NCBI GenBank assembly: GCA_048594375.1
Contig: JBMDXK010000001.1
Location: 52,687-116,686, forward strand
Length of the DNA: 64,000 nt
Reading direction: 5' to 3'
From: JBMDXK01 sp048594375
GTDB taxonomy: Bacteria > Pseudomonadota > Alphaproteobacteria > Rhizobiales > Methylopilaceae
The notes under the pieces were generated by a model, which made no database searches, was not told the origin of the DNA, and worked only from the letters and a program-made list of their open reading frames with translations. The translations under genes were made by a program, and so were the position numbers. Shown one piece after another: positions 9,553 to 18,664 of this stretch. The stretch's first letter is position 1, and every line of letters begins with the position of its first letter.

Positions 9553-10554
9553 GTGATGTCTATGATTCATTCCTTTTTGATTGCGTTGTTTTTGTGCATT
9601 TCAATTCCGTTCAGCGGGAGTCTGGCGCAAAATGTTCCTACGGCTACCGTGGTTTCCGATGTGCCTTATGGGCGCGATCACCCTATGCTGAAGCGGTTCG
9701 AGAGTACGTTTATTGTGGCGTATAACCGGAATGAGCTTGAGCGTGTTGTCTTGTTCTCAAATCCCGTAGCGCCCGATTTTTCCGGCAAGACTTTGCCGAT
9801 TGCATCGTCCATGGTGGTGGATGGCACGTCTTATGTGATTGCCTATCGGGGAAATGCAGAGACCTCCCCAAGGAGCATTGCAAATTTTTATAAAGCGCAG
9901 TTGAACGACGCAGGTTTTGAAACCCTGTTTGAATGTATGCACGCCGAATGCACTTCAGGCGGGGCAAATTTCAATTATTTAGGCTCCTTGTTGCAAGCCC
10001 GTCCGTTTAATGTGGGTGATCTGGATTCCAAGCAGATTTTCTACCGACTTTCCCGCTTGGTGGAGCCGGATCGGGATATTTATGTCAGCACGTTGATTGG
10101 CTATGGCGCGCGTGGGCCGGCAATCACCTTACGGATTGTGGAAACAAAACCGCACGCGTTGGATAAAAGCGCCATTATGGAAGCGGAAGCCATTGATGCC
10201 AATATCAGCACTGCGGGCAAAGCAGTGCTTTATGGCATATTGTTTGCTACCGGCAAGGCAGAAATCAGCCCCTTATCCAAAGAGCCGCTCAATGAAATTG
10301 CCGATTACCTGAAAAGCAATCCCGCTGTGCGGCTGGTGGTAACAGGGCATACGGATAGCCGGGGCGATTTTGCCCATAATGTCAGCCTTTCGGAACAGCG
10401 CGCGCAGGCCGTAGTCAAGACTTTGGTTGAAAACTATGCTATTGATCCTGCGCGTCTGGTTGCTTTCGGAGCAGGAATGTCTGCGCCTGTTGCCAGCAAT
10501 GAAACGGAAGCCGGACGTGCGCGCAACCGCAGGGTTGAGTTGGTCAGGTTTTAA
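9553..10554 (+). CDS. OmpA-family protein with N-terminal DUF4892-like domain
   Basis: A signal peptide (about residues 1-25, cleavage near SLAQ) directs export. Residues ~30-200 resemble DUF4892, a periplasmic or outer-membrane-associated domain of unknown role. The last ~120 residues are a peptidoglycan-binding OmpA C-terminal domain (LFATGKAEISP, VTGHTDSRGD, LSEQRAQAV, RARNRRVEL). Start could be GTG 9553, ATG 9556 or ATG 9562. It probably anchors to murein. It follows dxs by 60 bp. Confidence 0.83.
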   Translation: MMSMIHSFLIALFLCISIPFSGSLAQNVPTATVVSDVPYGRDHPMLKRFESTFIVAYNRNELERVVLFSNPVAPDFSGKTLPIASSMVVDGTSYVIAYRGNAETSPRSIANFYKAQLNDAGFETLFECMHAECTSGGANFNYLGSLLQARPFNVGDLDSKQIFYRLSRLVEPDRDIYVSTLIGYGARGPAITLRIVETKPHALDKSAIMEAEAIDANISTAGKAVLYGILFATGKAEISPLSKEPLNEIADYLKSNPAVRLVVTGHTDSRGDFAHNVSLSEQRAQAVVKTLVENYAIDPARLVAFGAGMSAPVASNETEAGRARNRRVELVRF

Positions 10555-10578
10555 AGTGGAAGCATGAAGGAATAAACC

Positions 10579-11619
10579 ATGGATCTCGTCACGCAGATGC
10601 TGTTTGGTGCTGCCGTTGCGCAAGCGGGGTTTGGCAAGCATCTGGGGCGGCGCGCGTTGATTGCCGGTGCTGTTTTAGGCGCATTGCCGGATACGGATGT
10701 GGTCATTGGTATGGCGGCAGGGCCTTTTGCCGGATGGGAATACCATCGTGGTTTTACCCATTCACTGCTTTTCGCGCCCGTGGTAGGACCTGTAATCGGT
10801 CATCTTATCTGGAAATGGGGGCAGCGGCATAAGGGTGCAGTGCCAGCCTATCATGGGGAAAACCAAACCCGCTGGATGTGGCTTGCAACGCTGGTGCTGT
10901 TTACCCATCCGCTGATTGATGCCTTCACCAGCTATGGAACGCAATTACTGTGGCCGCTCACCAACGAGCGTTTTGCCATCAATGCGCTGTCGATTATTGA
11001 TCCGGTGTATTCGCTGGTGCTGGTGGCTGCCTTGTTGATGGGGTGCTTTAAGCGTTTTTATACAAAAGCGGCGCCGTTTGCGGCCAGTCTGGCAATGCTG
11101 TTTGTGGTGGTGTATTCACTGGGCGGCTGGGCAATGAACAACCATATTGTGCGGGAAGCGCAGGCGCAGATCGGCACGCAGGCCAAAATTGAAGCCTTTC
11201 CACTGTTATTCCAGCCCTATTTCCGGCGTGTTGTGGTGGAAACCGATGCGCAGGTGCGGGTGGGCTATTATTCCATTCTCAATCCGCAGACCATTGCGTG
11301 GACAGATTATGCCGTGGAGCCACAAACGCCAGCAATTGAATTGGTGGAAAATACCCGTGAAGGCAAGCTTTTCCAGTGGTTTTCCGGCGGGCATTATTAC
11401 TGGAAAACAACCTTGCTGGAAAACGGTAACACACGCGTACAAGGTTTTGATATACGCTATGGCATGAAAGGCGATACCAATCTTGGAACATGGGGTATTG
11501 AAGCCGAAGTGACGCAAGCCAATCAGCTCGCAGCGCCAGTGGAACGGATGAGCATCATGCGCCGTCCAGCAGGTGAAGTATTTCGTAAATTCTGGCGCGA
11601 TTTGACAGGCAGATCTTAA
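10579..11619 (+). CDS. Membrane-bound metal-dependent hydrolase, YdjM/DUF457 family
   Basis: The N-terminus MDLVTQMLFGAAVAQAGFG and the motifs LGALPDTDVV and HRGFTHSLLFAP are hallmarks of the YdjM/YbcI family, with conserved Asp and His residues at the membrane face. Several transmembrane segments lie in the first ~190 residues. The C-terminal ~150 residues form a soluble extension. AAGGA precedes the ATG well. The biochemical role of the family is not established; in enterobacteria ydjM is SOS-regulated, but no SOS box is seen here. Confidence 0.85.
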   Translation: MDLVTQMLFGAAVAQAGFGKHLGRRALIAGAVLGALPDTDVVIGMAAGPFAGWEYHRGFTHSLLFAPVVGPVIGHLIWKWGQRHKGAVPAYHGENQTRWMWLATLVLFTHPLIDAFTSYGTQLLWPLTNERFAINALSIIDPVYSLVLVAALLMGCFKRFYTKAAPFAASLAMLFVVVYSLGGWAMNNHIVREAQAQIGTQAKIEAFPLLFQPYFRRVVVETDAQVRVGYYSILNPQTIAWTDYAVEPQTPAIELVENTREGKLFQWFSGGHYYWKTTLLENGNTRVQGFDIRYGMKGDTNLGTWGIEAEVTQANQLAAPVERMSIMRRPAGEVFRKFWRDLTGRS

Positions 11620-11711
11620 ATTATCCTTAACGCTGTGCTATGAGGTTACCCAACAGGCTAAGCATAAAACAATGTTCAAGTCAGAGTAATGCGTAAGAGT
11701 TTGTTGTTATT

Positions 11712-12653
11712 ATGAATATTGATGGTCTATCCGTGCCTGCGGTAATGCCCCCGCACAATGATTTTGCTCAGGCGCTTGAAAATCAAAATATATTTGGGAA
11801 GATATTTTCTTATAAATCTGCACAGTCAACAGCAACACCATCACACCGCGTTAGTCATGATGGAAAAACTGTTTACCTCTATGCACCCGATAAAGCGCGC
11901 GGCATTTCACAGAATGACTATCTGGAGGCCAAACCCTCTTCTGCAACATCTAAAACCTTAATAAAAGATAGTCAGGGCAATTTTACTTTCAATAGTCACG
12001 AAGGTGAAGTTTTTGCCACACGGGTTGACCCGAATGATATCTTGTACCGCTCATCCAATGGGCAATTGATTCAACGACAGAACGTTGAGCCTTTGGATAA
12101 AGCGCAAGATGTGTTGCTGCAAGCAACAGATGCCCCGCATATTTTTAGATTATACTCTCCTGAAAAGGGGGGGGGGCTGGCAACAGAAATGTATGCATAC
12201 CCGAAACGTCTGTTTTTCCGAGAGGCCGAAGCAAACGCATGGGCGCTGACAGATGGCGCAGTGTTCAAAAATGCACTCAACTTTCTGCCCTATAAAGACT
12301 CGAAGGGGAGGCAGCAGATGGGTGCAAGTTATCTGGATCTTCCCGCAGATACTGTAGAAAATCTCAAACTCCCCCGCCCCAGCATTGCCCCGCCAGAGGT
12401 TGAGTCGTCATCTCCAAAAGATCGGCTAGCAAAAGCGAACGCCACCTTTGATGCAGCGTATGGTTCCAATCCCAACACAGGCGAGAGTTCTGCGGCTGGA
12501 GCAGCAAGAAAAAAGGTTTTTTTCCCCGATACCGATTACATGACGGATGCCCAGTTGAAAACGTTTTTGGCTTCACAAAATCCATCTCCATCCCCCATGG
12601 GACTAAACTATGAAGAAGCGTACGATGGTAAAGGAAAAGATAAAGCTAAATAA
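11712..12653 (+). CDS. Unrecognised 313-residue protein with a G10 tract; possible contingency gene
   Basis: I do not recognise a family. The protein is hydrophilic, with no signal peptide or membrane segment, and ends in a Ser/Pro/Lys-rich low-complexity tail (residues ~225-313). A run of ten G (12167-12176) encodes Gly-Gly-Gly at residues ~153-155; gain or loss of one base would truncate the product. Its N-terminus (MNIDGLSVPAVMPPHNDFAQAL) resembles that of the 122-residue protein at 13478-13846, suggesting a shared targeting signal. No strong ribosome-binding site is visible. First gene of a small AT-rich island before uvrB. Confidence 0.6.
   Translation: MNIDGLSVPAVMPPHNDFAQALENQNIFGKIFSYKSAQSTATPSHRVSHDGKTVYLYAPDKARGISQNDYLEAKPSSATSKTLIKDSQGNFTFNSHEGEVFATRVDPNDILYRSSNGQLIQRQNVEPLDKAQDVLLQATDAPHIFRLYSPEKGGGLATEMYAYPKRLFFREAEANAWALTDGAVFKNALNFLPYKDSKGRQQMGASYLDLPADTVENLKLPRPSIAPPEVESSSPKDRLAKANATFDAAYGSNPNTGESSAAGAARKKVFFPDTDYMTDAQLKTFLASQNPSPSPMGLNYEEAYDGKGKDKAK
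12167..12176 (+). repeat. Homopolymeric G10 tract inside a coding region
   Basis: Ten consecutive G lie in frame within the 313-residue gene (codons AAG GGG GGG GGG CTG). No other mononucleotide G run of this length was noticed in the window. Such tracts are prone to slipped-strand mispairing. Confidence 0.9.
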
Positions 12654-12930
12654 TAATCATTGTAATTTTGGATAATTATTATTTTGTATTTGTTTTTTGT
12701 TATAAAGAAATTTATAATATAACTTATGTTGTTTGTTGTAAGTAGTTTTTATGTTGCGTTTTCTTAAGTTAAAAAAATGATTTGCCGAAAGAGTCGAGGC
12801 AATCATAAAAAAGCAAAAATTAGTATCTAACTTGATTGAAACGTGCAGAAAAATAATAAGATTTTCAGTGGAGAGTTTTTTACATTGTAAACGCTCTCCA
12901 TTGTAGAATGTGTCAGTTGAGGTGTGTTGA

Positions 12931-13350
12931 ATGTCGGCGGATGCAATGGTTAGAAATAGTTTTCGGAAATCAAATCGCAATATGCGGATGCAAAGCGAAA
13001 CACTACAAAAATTGATCGGTGGTGCAGAGTTCAAGAAAGAATTGGCGGCCGCAGAGCAAGATAATATTATAACAACCGACGAAGCTTATGCCATTGCGGA
13101 TGCCGTAAATAGAGACAGAAAAGCGGCAGGACAGCCTTTACTGACCGAAAAAGAATATAAAAATATTGCCGCGGTGTTCCGCACCAGCCAGTTTTATATT
13201 CAGGTAACGCAAGCCCGTGAAGATGGGTATATCACCGAGGAAGAATCCATCCGCATCGCAGAAGCGCATAACAATGATATGATTTTTGCTGGCCAAGATG
13301 CCATGAGTCAGGAAGAATTGAAAGAAATTGCTTCCCACTGGAAAGACTAG
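12931..13350 (+). CDS. Unrecognised 139-residue protein with an internal 50-residue tandem duplication (EF-hand-like helices)
   Basis: The ATG follows GAGGTG six bases upstream. Residues 34-83 and 88-137 align without gaps over 50 positions with about 18 identities, including the D-x-x-I-T-x-x-E core, IA-x-A-x-N-x-D, AGQ and E-x-K-x-IA. The loops (AEQDNIITTDE, AREDGYITEEE) look like degenerate EF-hands, without the full calcium ligand set. No signal peptide. I cannot name a family. A 277-bp AT-rich stretch with no gene precedes it. Confidence 0.6.
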   Translation: MSADAMVRNSFRKSNRNMRMQSETLQKLIGGAEFKKELAAAEQDNIITTDEAYAIADAVNRDRKAAGQPLLTEKEYKNIAAVFRTSQFYIQVTQAREDGYITEEESIRIAEAHNNDMIFAGQDAMSQEELKEIASHWKD

Positions 13351-13477
13351 TCCAGTAACGCGCAGCATGAAATTCATACAGAGCAATCGCTACAAAGTGT
13401 GCGTAATGCCTGAAAGAAAAAGACACGGTGTGAAGTATAACTGCACACCGCAAGAGAAAAATTCAACTTAGATGTTA

Positions 13478-13846
13478 CTATTTAGGGCGTGGCGGTGGCT
13501 TAGCTATACCTGTGGTATCATAACCGCCTCTGCTCATTGTTTCAGACAGAGGCAAGTTGCCCTCATTGAGGCTTAAAGAATTTTTACCGTTGTCAGAAAA
13601 TAGTGGAGCATTAGAAATTGGCAAAAAGCTAAAAGAATTGAGCTGTGAAGGGGTATTGAGGGGAGCATCGTTAGGAACCGCAGCTGAAAAATGTAACGCC
13701 GAAGGCTGCAAGTTTGACGAGGCTGAACGCACATGCGTGCGTATATTCTGTGACTGCAGCGCGTCTTGCGCTTTACCCAGTGCAGCTCCAAAAGCATCGT
13801 CAGGCTGCTGCGCTAAAGAGAAAGATGGGAGTTGAGAGATTTGCAT
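13478..13846 (-). CDS. Unrecognised 122-residue Ser/Asn/Pro-rich protein
   Basis: A low-complexity protein rich in Ser, Asn, Gln, Leu and Pro, ending in KPPPRPK, with no predicted membrane segment or signal peptide. The start MQISQLPSFSLAQQPDDAFGAA matches the pattern of the 313-residue island protein (M-x-I-x-x-L, then P-x-[DN]-x-[FA]-x-x-AL). Secretion by a non-Sec route is possible but is inference only. The plus-strand frame over the same bases (13557-13835) looks like a shadow. 270 bp of AT-rich sequence separates it from uvrB. Confidence 0.45.
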   Translation of the reverse strand: MQISQLPSFSLAQQPDDAFGAALGKAQDALQSQNIRTHVRSASSNLQPSALHFSAAVPNDAPLNTPSQLNSFSFLPISNAPLFSDNGKNSLSLNEGNLPLSETMSRGGYDTTGIAKPPPRPK

Positions 13847-14117
13847 GGACTACTTTCAAAAGGCTAACAAACATTCTAAGGCCAAGTCTCATATAAATTT
13901 ACCAGTAATATGGCGAAATTTTATTATAAAACAATGGCTTGATAACGCAAAACACTTGCTTGTTATCACCTGTATTGTGGTAATGATACACGATCAAACT
14001 TCATACGTAACTTACAGTGATGAGATTTTTATAAAGAAAAAATCATTATCACAATAAGCAAACATTAAGGTTAATCGCTAGAAGAGGATGTACCGTTTCT
14101 TTTTAATTATTTCAACA

Positions 14118-16649
14118 TCAATCTTTTGCTTCGTTAATAAATTTTTGAATAACCGTTTTGGGTGCAGCTAAAGGTAAATCGCGGTTGTGCGGCCCCATTT
14201 CTTTGAGTGTAGGCTTGTGCGCTTTACGGGGCGAGAACGCGGAAGTTTCCATTTGTCCCACAGGTCCATCCATCAGCTCCATAGCCTGCATTTGCAACCG
14301 CTTAATGTCATCGCGCAGGCGTGCCGCTTCTTCAAATTCCAGATTGCTTGCTGCAAGCCGCATCCGTTTATCCATATCGGCAAGGGTTGCTTCAAGGTTG
14401 TGGCCAAGCATGGGGGCATCGGCTTTTTTGTTGCATTTGCCTTTGGCTTCATCATTGCGGTCATAAACGCCGTCCAGAATATCTTTGATCTGGGTCTGCA
14501 CTGTTTTCGGAGTAATCCCATGTTCGGCGTTGTAGGCCAGTTGTTTTTCACGGCGACGGTTGGTTTCGGCGATGGCGCGTTCCATGGAGCCGGTTACGCG
14601 ATCGGCATAGAGAATCACCCGTCCTTCTGCGTTTCGGGCAGCGCGGCCAATGGTCTGGATGAGTGAGGTTTCAGAGCGCAGAAAACCTTCCTTGTCTGCA
14701 TCAAGAATGGCCACAAGGCCGCATTCGGGAATATCCAGCCCTTCGCGCAGCAGGTTGATTCCCACCAGCACGTCATAAGCGCCCAAGCGCAGATCGCGGA
14801 TAATTTCGATGCGTTCCAGCGTGTCGATATCCGAATGCATATAGCGCACGCGCACACCGGCTTCGTGCATATATTCTGTGAGCTGTTCGGCCATTTTTTT
14901 GGTGAGAACGGTCACGAGCGTGCGTTGTCCTTTTTCAGTAATCGCGCGCACACTGTGCAGCAGATCATCCACTTGGGAAGACGCAGGGCGAATATCAATT
15001 TCAGGGTCAACCAGACCCGTGGGGCGAATAACCTGCTCGGCGAAAACGCCGCCGGTTTGTTCCATTTCCCAGCTTGCCGGTGTTGCTGAAACATGGATGC
15101 TTTGCGGGCGCATTGCTTCCCATTCTTCAAAGCGCATGGGACGGTTATCCATGCAGGAAGGCAAGCGGAAGCCATATTCAGCAAGTGTTGCCTTCCGCCG
15201 GAAGTCGCCTTTGTACATTGCCCCAATTTGCGGAATGGTGACATGGCTTTCATCGGTAAACACGATGGCGTTGTCAGGGATATACTCGAACAGAGTAGGG
15301 GGCGGCTCGCCGGGAAGACGCCCTGTGAGCCAGCGGGAATAATTTTCAATACCCGCGCAAGCGCCGGTTGATTCCATCATTTCCAGATCAAAGATCGTGC
15401 GTTGTTCCAGACGCTGTGCTTCCAGCAGGCGTCCCATATTTGTCAGCTCAATAACCCGCTTGGAAAGCTCTTGTTTGATGCCTTTCATGGCCTGATTAAG
15501 GGTAGGGCGCGGGGTGACATAATGGGAATTGGCATAGATTTTTACGAATGAAAGATCGCTGTTTTTTTCGCCGGTAAGCGGGTCAAATTCCTGAATACTT
15601 TCAATTTCGTCGCCAAACAGGCTGACGCGCCATGCGCGGTCTTCATAGTGGGCGGGAAAAATTTCAATCACATCGCCGCGCACACGGAAGTTGCCCCGTG
15701 AAAATCCGATATCGTTGCGTTTGTACTGCAAGGCCACGAGATCAGCCATCAATTGCCGCTGGTCAATGCGTTCACCCACCGCGATGCCAAACGTCATGGC
15801 GGTGTAGGTTTCCACCGAGCCGATACCGTAAATGCACGAAACCGATGCGACAATAATCACATCATCCCGCTCCAGCAGAGCGCGGGTGGCGGAATGGCGC
15901 ATCCGGTCAATCTGTTCATTGATGGTGGATTCTTTTTCGATATAGGTATCCGACCGCGCCACATATGCTTCGGGCTGGTAGTAGTCGTAGTAGGAAACAA
16001 AATACTCGACCGCATTGTCAGGGAAGAAAGATTTGAATTCGCCGTAAAGCTGTGCAGCCAGTGTTTTGTTGGGTGCAAGGATCAGCGCAGGGCGCTGTGT
16101 TCTGGCAATCACTTGCGCCATCGTGAAGGTTTTGCCGGAACCCGTTACGCCGAGCAACACCTGATCCCGTTCGTTTTTATTCAGCCCTTGCACAAGTTCC
16201 GCAATCGCAACCGGCTGATCGACTGCGGGTTCATAAGCCGAAACCAGCCGGAAAGGCCGCCCGCCTTCGGATTTTTCGGGGCGTGGGGGGCGGTGTGGCA
16301 CCCAGGGCTTGCCCTGCATTTCCGGTCGGCCATGTTCAATCAGATTTTCCAGTGCGGCCACGGTTGCCGAAACCCCTGCGGAAGCGTCAAAATCGTCGGG
16401 CAACAGGGCGGGGTTGGTTTCCGGTTTGCCACCCACGCCGCGCTGAGGCTTTTCGGCCTTGGGCTTGGCAGGTTCCTTCTCTGCTTTTTTACGCGCAGAG
16501 CTTGCCGCTTTTTTGCCGCGTCCTAGGGCGTTCAGCAATACCGGATCGGCATCCAGTGTGCTGAAGTCAACAGGCATAGAGGCATCGTAAGCCGCTTGCG
16601 GTGCTTCTTCAAAGCCGGTGACAGTATATTTGCGCGGTGTTTTGGCCAT
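14118..16649 (-). CDS. uvrB: Excinuclease ABC subunit B
   Basis: The DNA helicase-like subunit of nucleotide excision repair, loaded by UvrA and required for UvrC incision. The Walker A motif GVTGSGKT is at residues 167-174, the beta-hairpin [10 protein letters not shown] and the helicase motifs ([14 protein letters not shown]) are present. A C-terminal UVR motif binding UvrC ([15 protein letters not shown]) lies near residue 780. The first ~130 residues are a Lys/Ala/Pro-rich extension absent from E. coli UvrB but common in this order. No GTTC-N7-GTTC box was seen just upstream. Confidence 0.97.
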   Translation of the reverse strand: MAKTPRKYTVTGFEEAPQAAYDASMPVDFSTLDADPVLLNALGRGKKAASSARKKAEKEPAKPKAEKPQRGVGGKPETNPALLPDDFDASAGVSATVAALENLIEHGRPEMQGKPWVPHRPPRPEKSEGGRPFRLVSAYEPAVDQPVAIAELVQGLNKNERDQVLLGVTGSGKTFTMAQVIARTQRPALILAPNKTLAAQLYGEFKSFFPDNAVEYFVSYYDYYQPEAYVARSDTYIEKESTINEQIDRMRHSATRALLERDDVIIVASVSCIYGIGSVETYTAMTFGIAVGERIDQRQLMADLVALQYKRNDIGFSRGNFRVRGDVIEIFPAHYEDRAWRVSLFGDEIESIQEFDPLTGEKNSDLSFVKIYANSHYVTPRPTLNQAMKGIKQELSKRVIELTNMGRLLEAQRLEQRTIFDLEMMESTGACAGIENYSRWLTGRLPGEPPPTLFEYIPDNAIVFTDESHVTIPQIGAMYKGDFRRKATLAEYGFRLPSCMDNRPMRFEEWEAMRPQSIHVSATPASWEMEQTGGVFAEQVIRPTGLVDPEIDIRPASSQVDDLLHSVRAITEKGQRTLVTVLTKKMAEQLTEYMHEAGVRVRYMHSDIDTLERIEIIRDLRLGAYDVLVGINLLREGLDIPECGLVAILDADKEGFLRSETSLIQTIGRAARNAEGRVILYADRVTGSMERAIAETNRRREKQLAYNAEHGITPKTVQTQIKDILDGVYDRNDEAKGKCNKKADAPMLGHNLEATLADMDKRMRLAASNLEFEEAARLRDDIKRLQMQAMELMDGPVGQMETSAFSPRKAHKPTLKEMGPHNRDLPLAAPKTVIQKFINEAKD

Positions 16650-16703
16650 GATGTCTCTATAGGATATGGGAGAGGCTTTAAAAAGCCCCCCGGCGCCTGT
16701 TTT

Positions 16704-17666
16704 TTACAACATCTGCTGATAGGATGCAGCAACATAACGGAAACCATTGCCCCTTGGTTCCACATATCCCAAACCCGGAAACGGCATGTGATAGCCAATG
16801 AAAGGCAGACGTTCGGCGGCAAGCATTCCAAAAACTTTTTTGCGGGTTTCGGCGGCTTCAACTTTGTTCATGTCAAAGCGCACTTCCCAATCGGGATTTT
16901 CCAGTGACCAGATATAATGGTTGGCAGTATCCGCAACCAGCACCAGTTTTTTGCCTTCGCTTTCCAGAATATAGATCATGTGGCCAGGGGTGTGGCCTGC
17001 GGCCAGCATGGCGGTGATGCCCGACGCCGCCTGATCCCCATCCTTGATAAAGGTGAATTTCTCATGCAGAGGGCGTACTTTTTCCTCAAAGGCGGGATTG
17101 CCGGTTTTTGCCCAGTAATTGTATTCAATGGCTCCCGTTACATAGGTGGCGTTTGAAAAGGTGTTTGTGGTGCCTGTGCTCAATCCGCCAATGTGATCGC
17201 CATGCATATGGGTAAGAACCACTTTGGTGATGTGCTCTGCCTTGTAGCCTGCTGATTCCAGAACGGCAGTAATAGCGGCAGGAGAGGTTCCGGTATCGAA
17301 CAAGATGCGTTCATCGCCCGTATTCACCAGCACAGGCGTATAAAATGTAAGGCTTTTGTCGTGAGGAATGAATGCCGCGCGCGAGATTTCAGTGAAGGTT
17401 TCGGGCGGCGTGGTCATGCCGAACGTTTTTTGTGGCTCTTCCAGAAGATTTGTTCCGGCCAGCAACACCGTTACGTCAAATTTTCCCAGCATAAAGCGGT
17501 AATGGGTAGGCGCGGCCGTTTCTTTTTGAGGGGTTGCCGCTTGTACGGGCGCTGCGGCGCCAAGCGAAGTGGCTGCAAAAGGCAGCAGAGCTGCACCCAG
17601 CAGTGCTGAACGGCGGCTTAAACCGCTCTGGGATGCAGGGGAAGTCTCAAGGGGCAAGCGCGGCAT
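16704..17666 (-). CDS. Tat-exported MBL-fold metallo-hydrolase
   Basis: A metallo-beta-lactamase fold enzyme with the zinc motif LTHMHGDHIGG, later ligands in AAGHTPGHM and VADTANH, and a C-terminal HMPFPGLG segment. The start at 17666 has a strong AAGGA site seven bases upstream and gives an N-terminus with SRRSALLGAALL, a twin-arginine signal followed by an Ala-rich cleavage region. The frame stays open to 17909 but that part lacks sense as protein. AHL-lactonase-like and sulfur-metabolism MBL proteins share this layout; the substrate is unknown. 54 bp separates it from uvrB downstream. Confidence 0.85.
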   Translation of the reverse strand: MPRLPLETSPASQSGLSRRSALLGAALLPFAATSLGAAAPVQAATPQKETAAPTHYRFMLGKFDVTVLLAGTNLLEEPQKTFGMTTPPETFTEISRAAFIPHDKSLTFYTPVLVNTGDERILFDTGTSPAAITAVLESAGYKAEHITKVVLTHMHGDHIGGLSTGTTNTFSNATYVTGAIEYNYWAKTGNPAFEEKVRPLHEKFTFIKDGDQAASGITAMLAAGHTPGHMIYILESEGKKLVLVADTANHYIWSLENPDWEVRFDMNKVEAAETRKKVFGMLAAERLPFIGYHMPFPGLGYVEPRGNGFRYVAASYQQML

Positions 17667-18190
17667 GGGAAAATCCTTACTTAAAATACACCGAGGTGAT
17701 GTTGTTTTGAATTTTAAAGTCGCAGGATTACAAACAATGCATGAACAGGCACTGCCTGACAAGCGCGCATGACGCACACAGACGCAATAGCTGAATGGCA
17801 AATGCGGTTTCAGCATAATCTTCTCTTGAGAGAGGCTATGCTCCGGCTTGCGTAAAACAAGCCTCATGCACACGCCATCATCATGGCCGCAGGTATGACG
17901 CTCATTCACGCCTTTTTCTTTAAATCAAGGGATGCGCTATTCCAGTCACATAGCGGCCTCATAGCATAAAGAGCATCCAAGCACACATTTTATAGAGTGG
18001 TTTCAAGGAAGTATTTTATATAAAGCGACAATAATTTCTTGTTTTCAAGGAATTTTAGTTGCGTTGGCTGTTGACTCGGACGCAGCCAACGGCCTGTGAG
18101 GCTTGTGGAGGGCAGCGCGGAGCAGTAAAAACCGCATACACTTACGCTGAAATTGCTCTATGCCTCAGCCTATGGTTCTGAAAACACAAA
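17667..18190. other. Non-coding stretch between the MBL gene and the mucR terminator
   Basis: About 520 bp without a convincing gene. It contains a short AT-rich block near 17985-18030 reminiscent of the dispersed repeat (TTTATAGAGTGGTTTC) and a strong hairpin at 18062-18091. A small RNA could be encoded around 18040-18130, but no family was recognised. Confidence 0.5.
18062..18091. repeat. Perfect 9-bp inverted repeat (hairpin)
   Basis: CGTTGGCTG (18062-18070) and CAGCCAACG (18083-18091) form a perfect stem with a 12-nt loop. No T-tract follows on either strand, so it is not a simple terminator. Confidence 0.55.
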
Positions 18191-18216
18191 AAAGCACAGC
18201 GATGAAGCTGTGCTTT
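18181..18216 (-). terminator. Rho-independent terminator of mucR
   Basis: AAAGCACAGC (18191-18200) and GCTGTGCTTT (18207-18216) form a 10-bp stem with a 6-nt loop. Read on the minus strand the stem is followed by a T-rich run (TTTTTTGTGTTTT). It sits just downstream of the mucR stop. Confidence 0.88.
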
Positions 18217-18241
18217 AAAGAGATTATACGCGAAGCAAAAA

Positions 18242-18664
18242 TCAGGCAGCAGAGCGTTTGCGGCGTTGCTGGCCAAGACCCATTTTCTTAGCCAATTGCG
18301 AGCGAGCTTCGGCATAGTTTGGTGCAACCATAGGGTAATCCGCAGGCAGACCCCATTTTTCGCGGTATTCTTCAGGAGTCATGTTGTACTGGGTGCGCAG
18401 GTGGCGCTTGAGGGATTTGAATTTTTTCCCGTCTTCCAGGCAAACAATGTGATCCGGCGTTACGGATTTTTTCACAGTAACGGCAGGCTTTGGTGCTTCT
18501 GTTGGCAATTCAATTGTTGCGCCAGTAATGCGTGCAAGTGCGTTATGAACATCGTTGATTAACTGAGGAAGTTCTGCCGTGGATACAGAGTTGTTGCTGA
18601 CATAAGCGGAAACAATCTCAGTTGCCAGCTCAATGTAACTGGGGGTTTCAATGAAGTCGTTCAT
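18242..18664 (-). CDS. mucR: MucR/Ros family transcriptional regulator
   Basis: A Ros/MucR zinc-finger DNA-binding protein, a global regulator in Hyphomicrobiales that binds AT-rich promoters and controls envelope, exopolysaccharide and virulence genes. The conserved block [16 protein letters not shown] and the following [19 protein letters not shown] are clear. Cys75, Asp78 and His88 match expected metal ligands, but the segment usually carrying the last His reads RTQYN. The 140-residue length is typical. The ~500-bp AT-rich upstream region probably includes autoregulatory sites. Confidence 0.94.
   Translation of the reverse strand: MNDFIETPSYIELATEIVSAYVSNNSVSTAELPQLINDVHNALARITGATIELPTEAPKPAVTVKKSVTPDHIVCLEDGKKFKSLKRHLRTQYNMTPEEYREKWGLPADYPMVAPNYAEARSQLAKKMGLGQQRRKRSAA

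Noticed and set aside
13557..13835. Cys-rich plus-strand frame of 92 codons opposite the 122-residue island gene
   Set aside because: The minus-strand frame has an N-terminal pattern shared with a neighbour; the plus frame has no ribosome-binding site. Still not certain.
15753..16526. 257-codon open frame antisense to uvrB
   Set aside because: It opposes conserved uvrB motifs; composition is that of a shadow frame.
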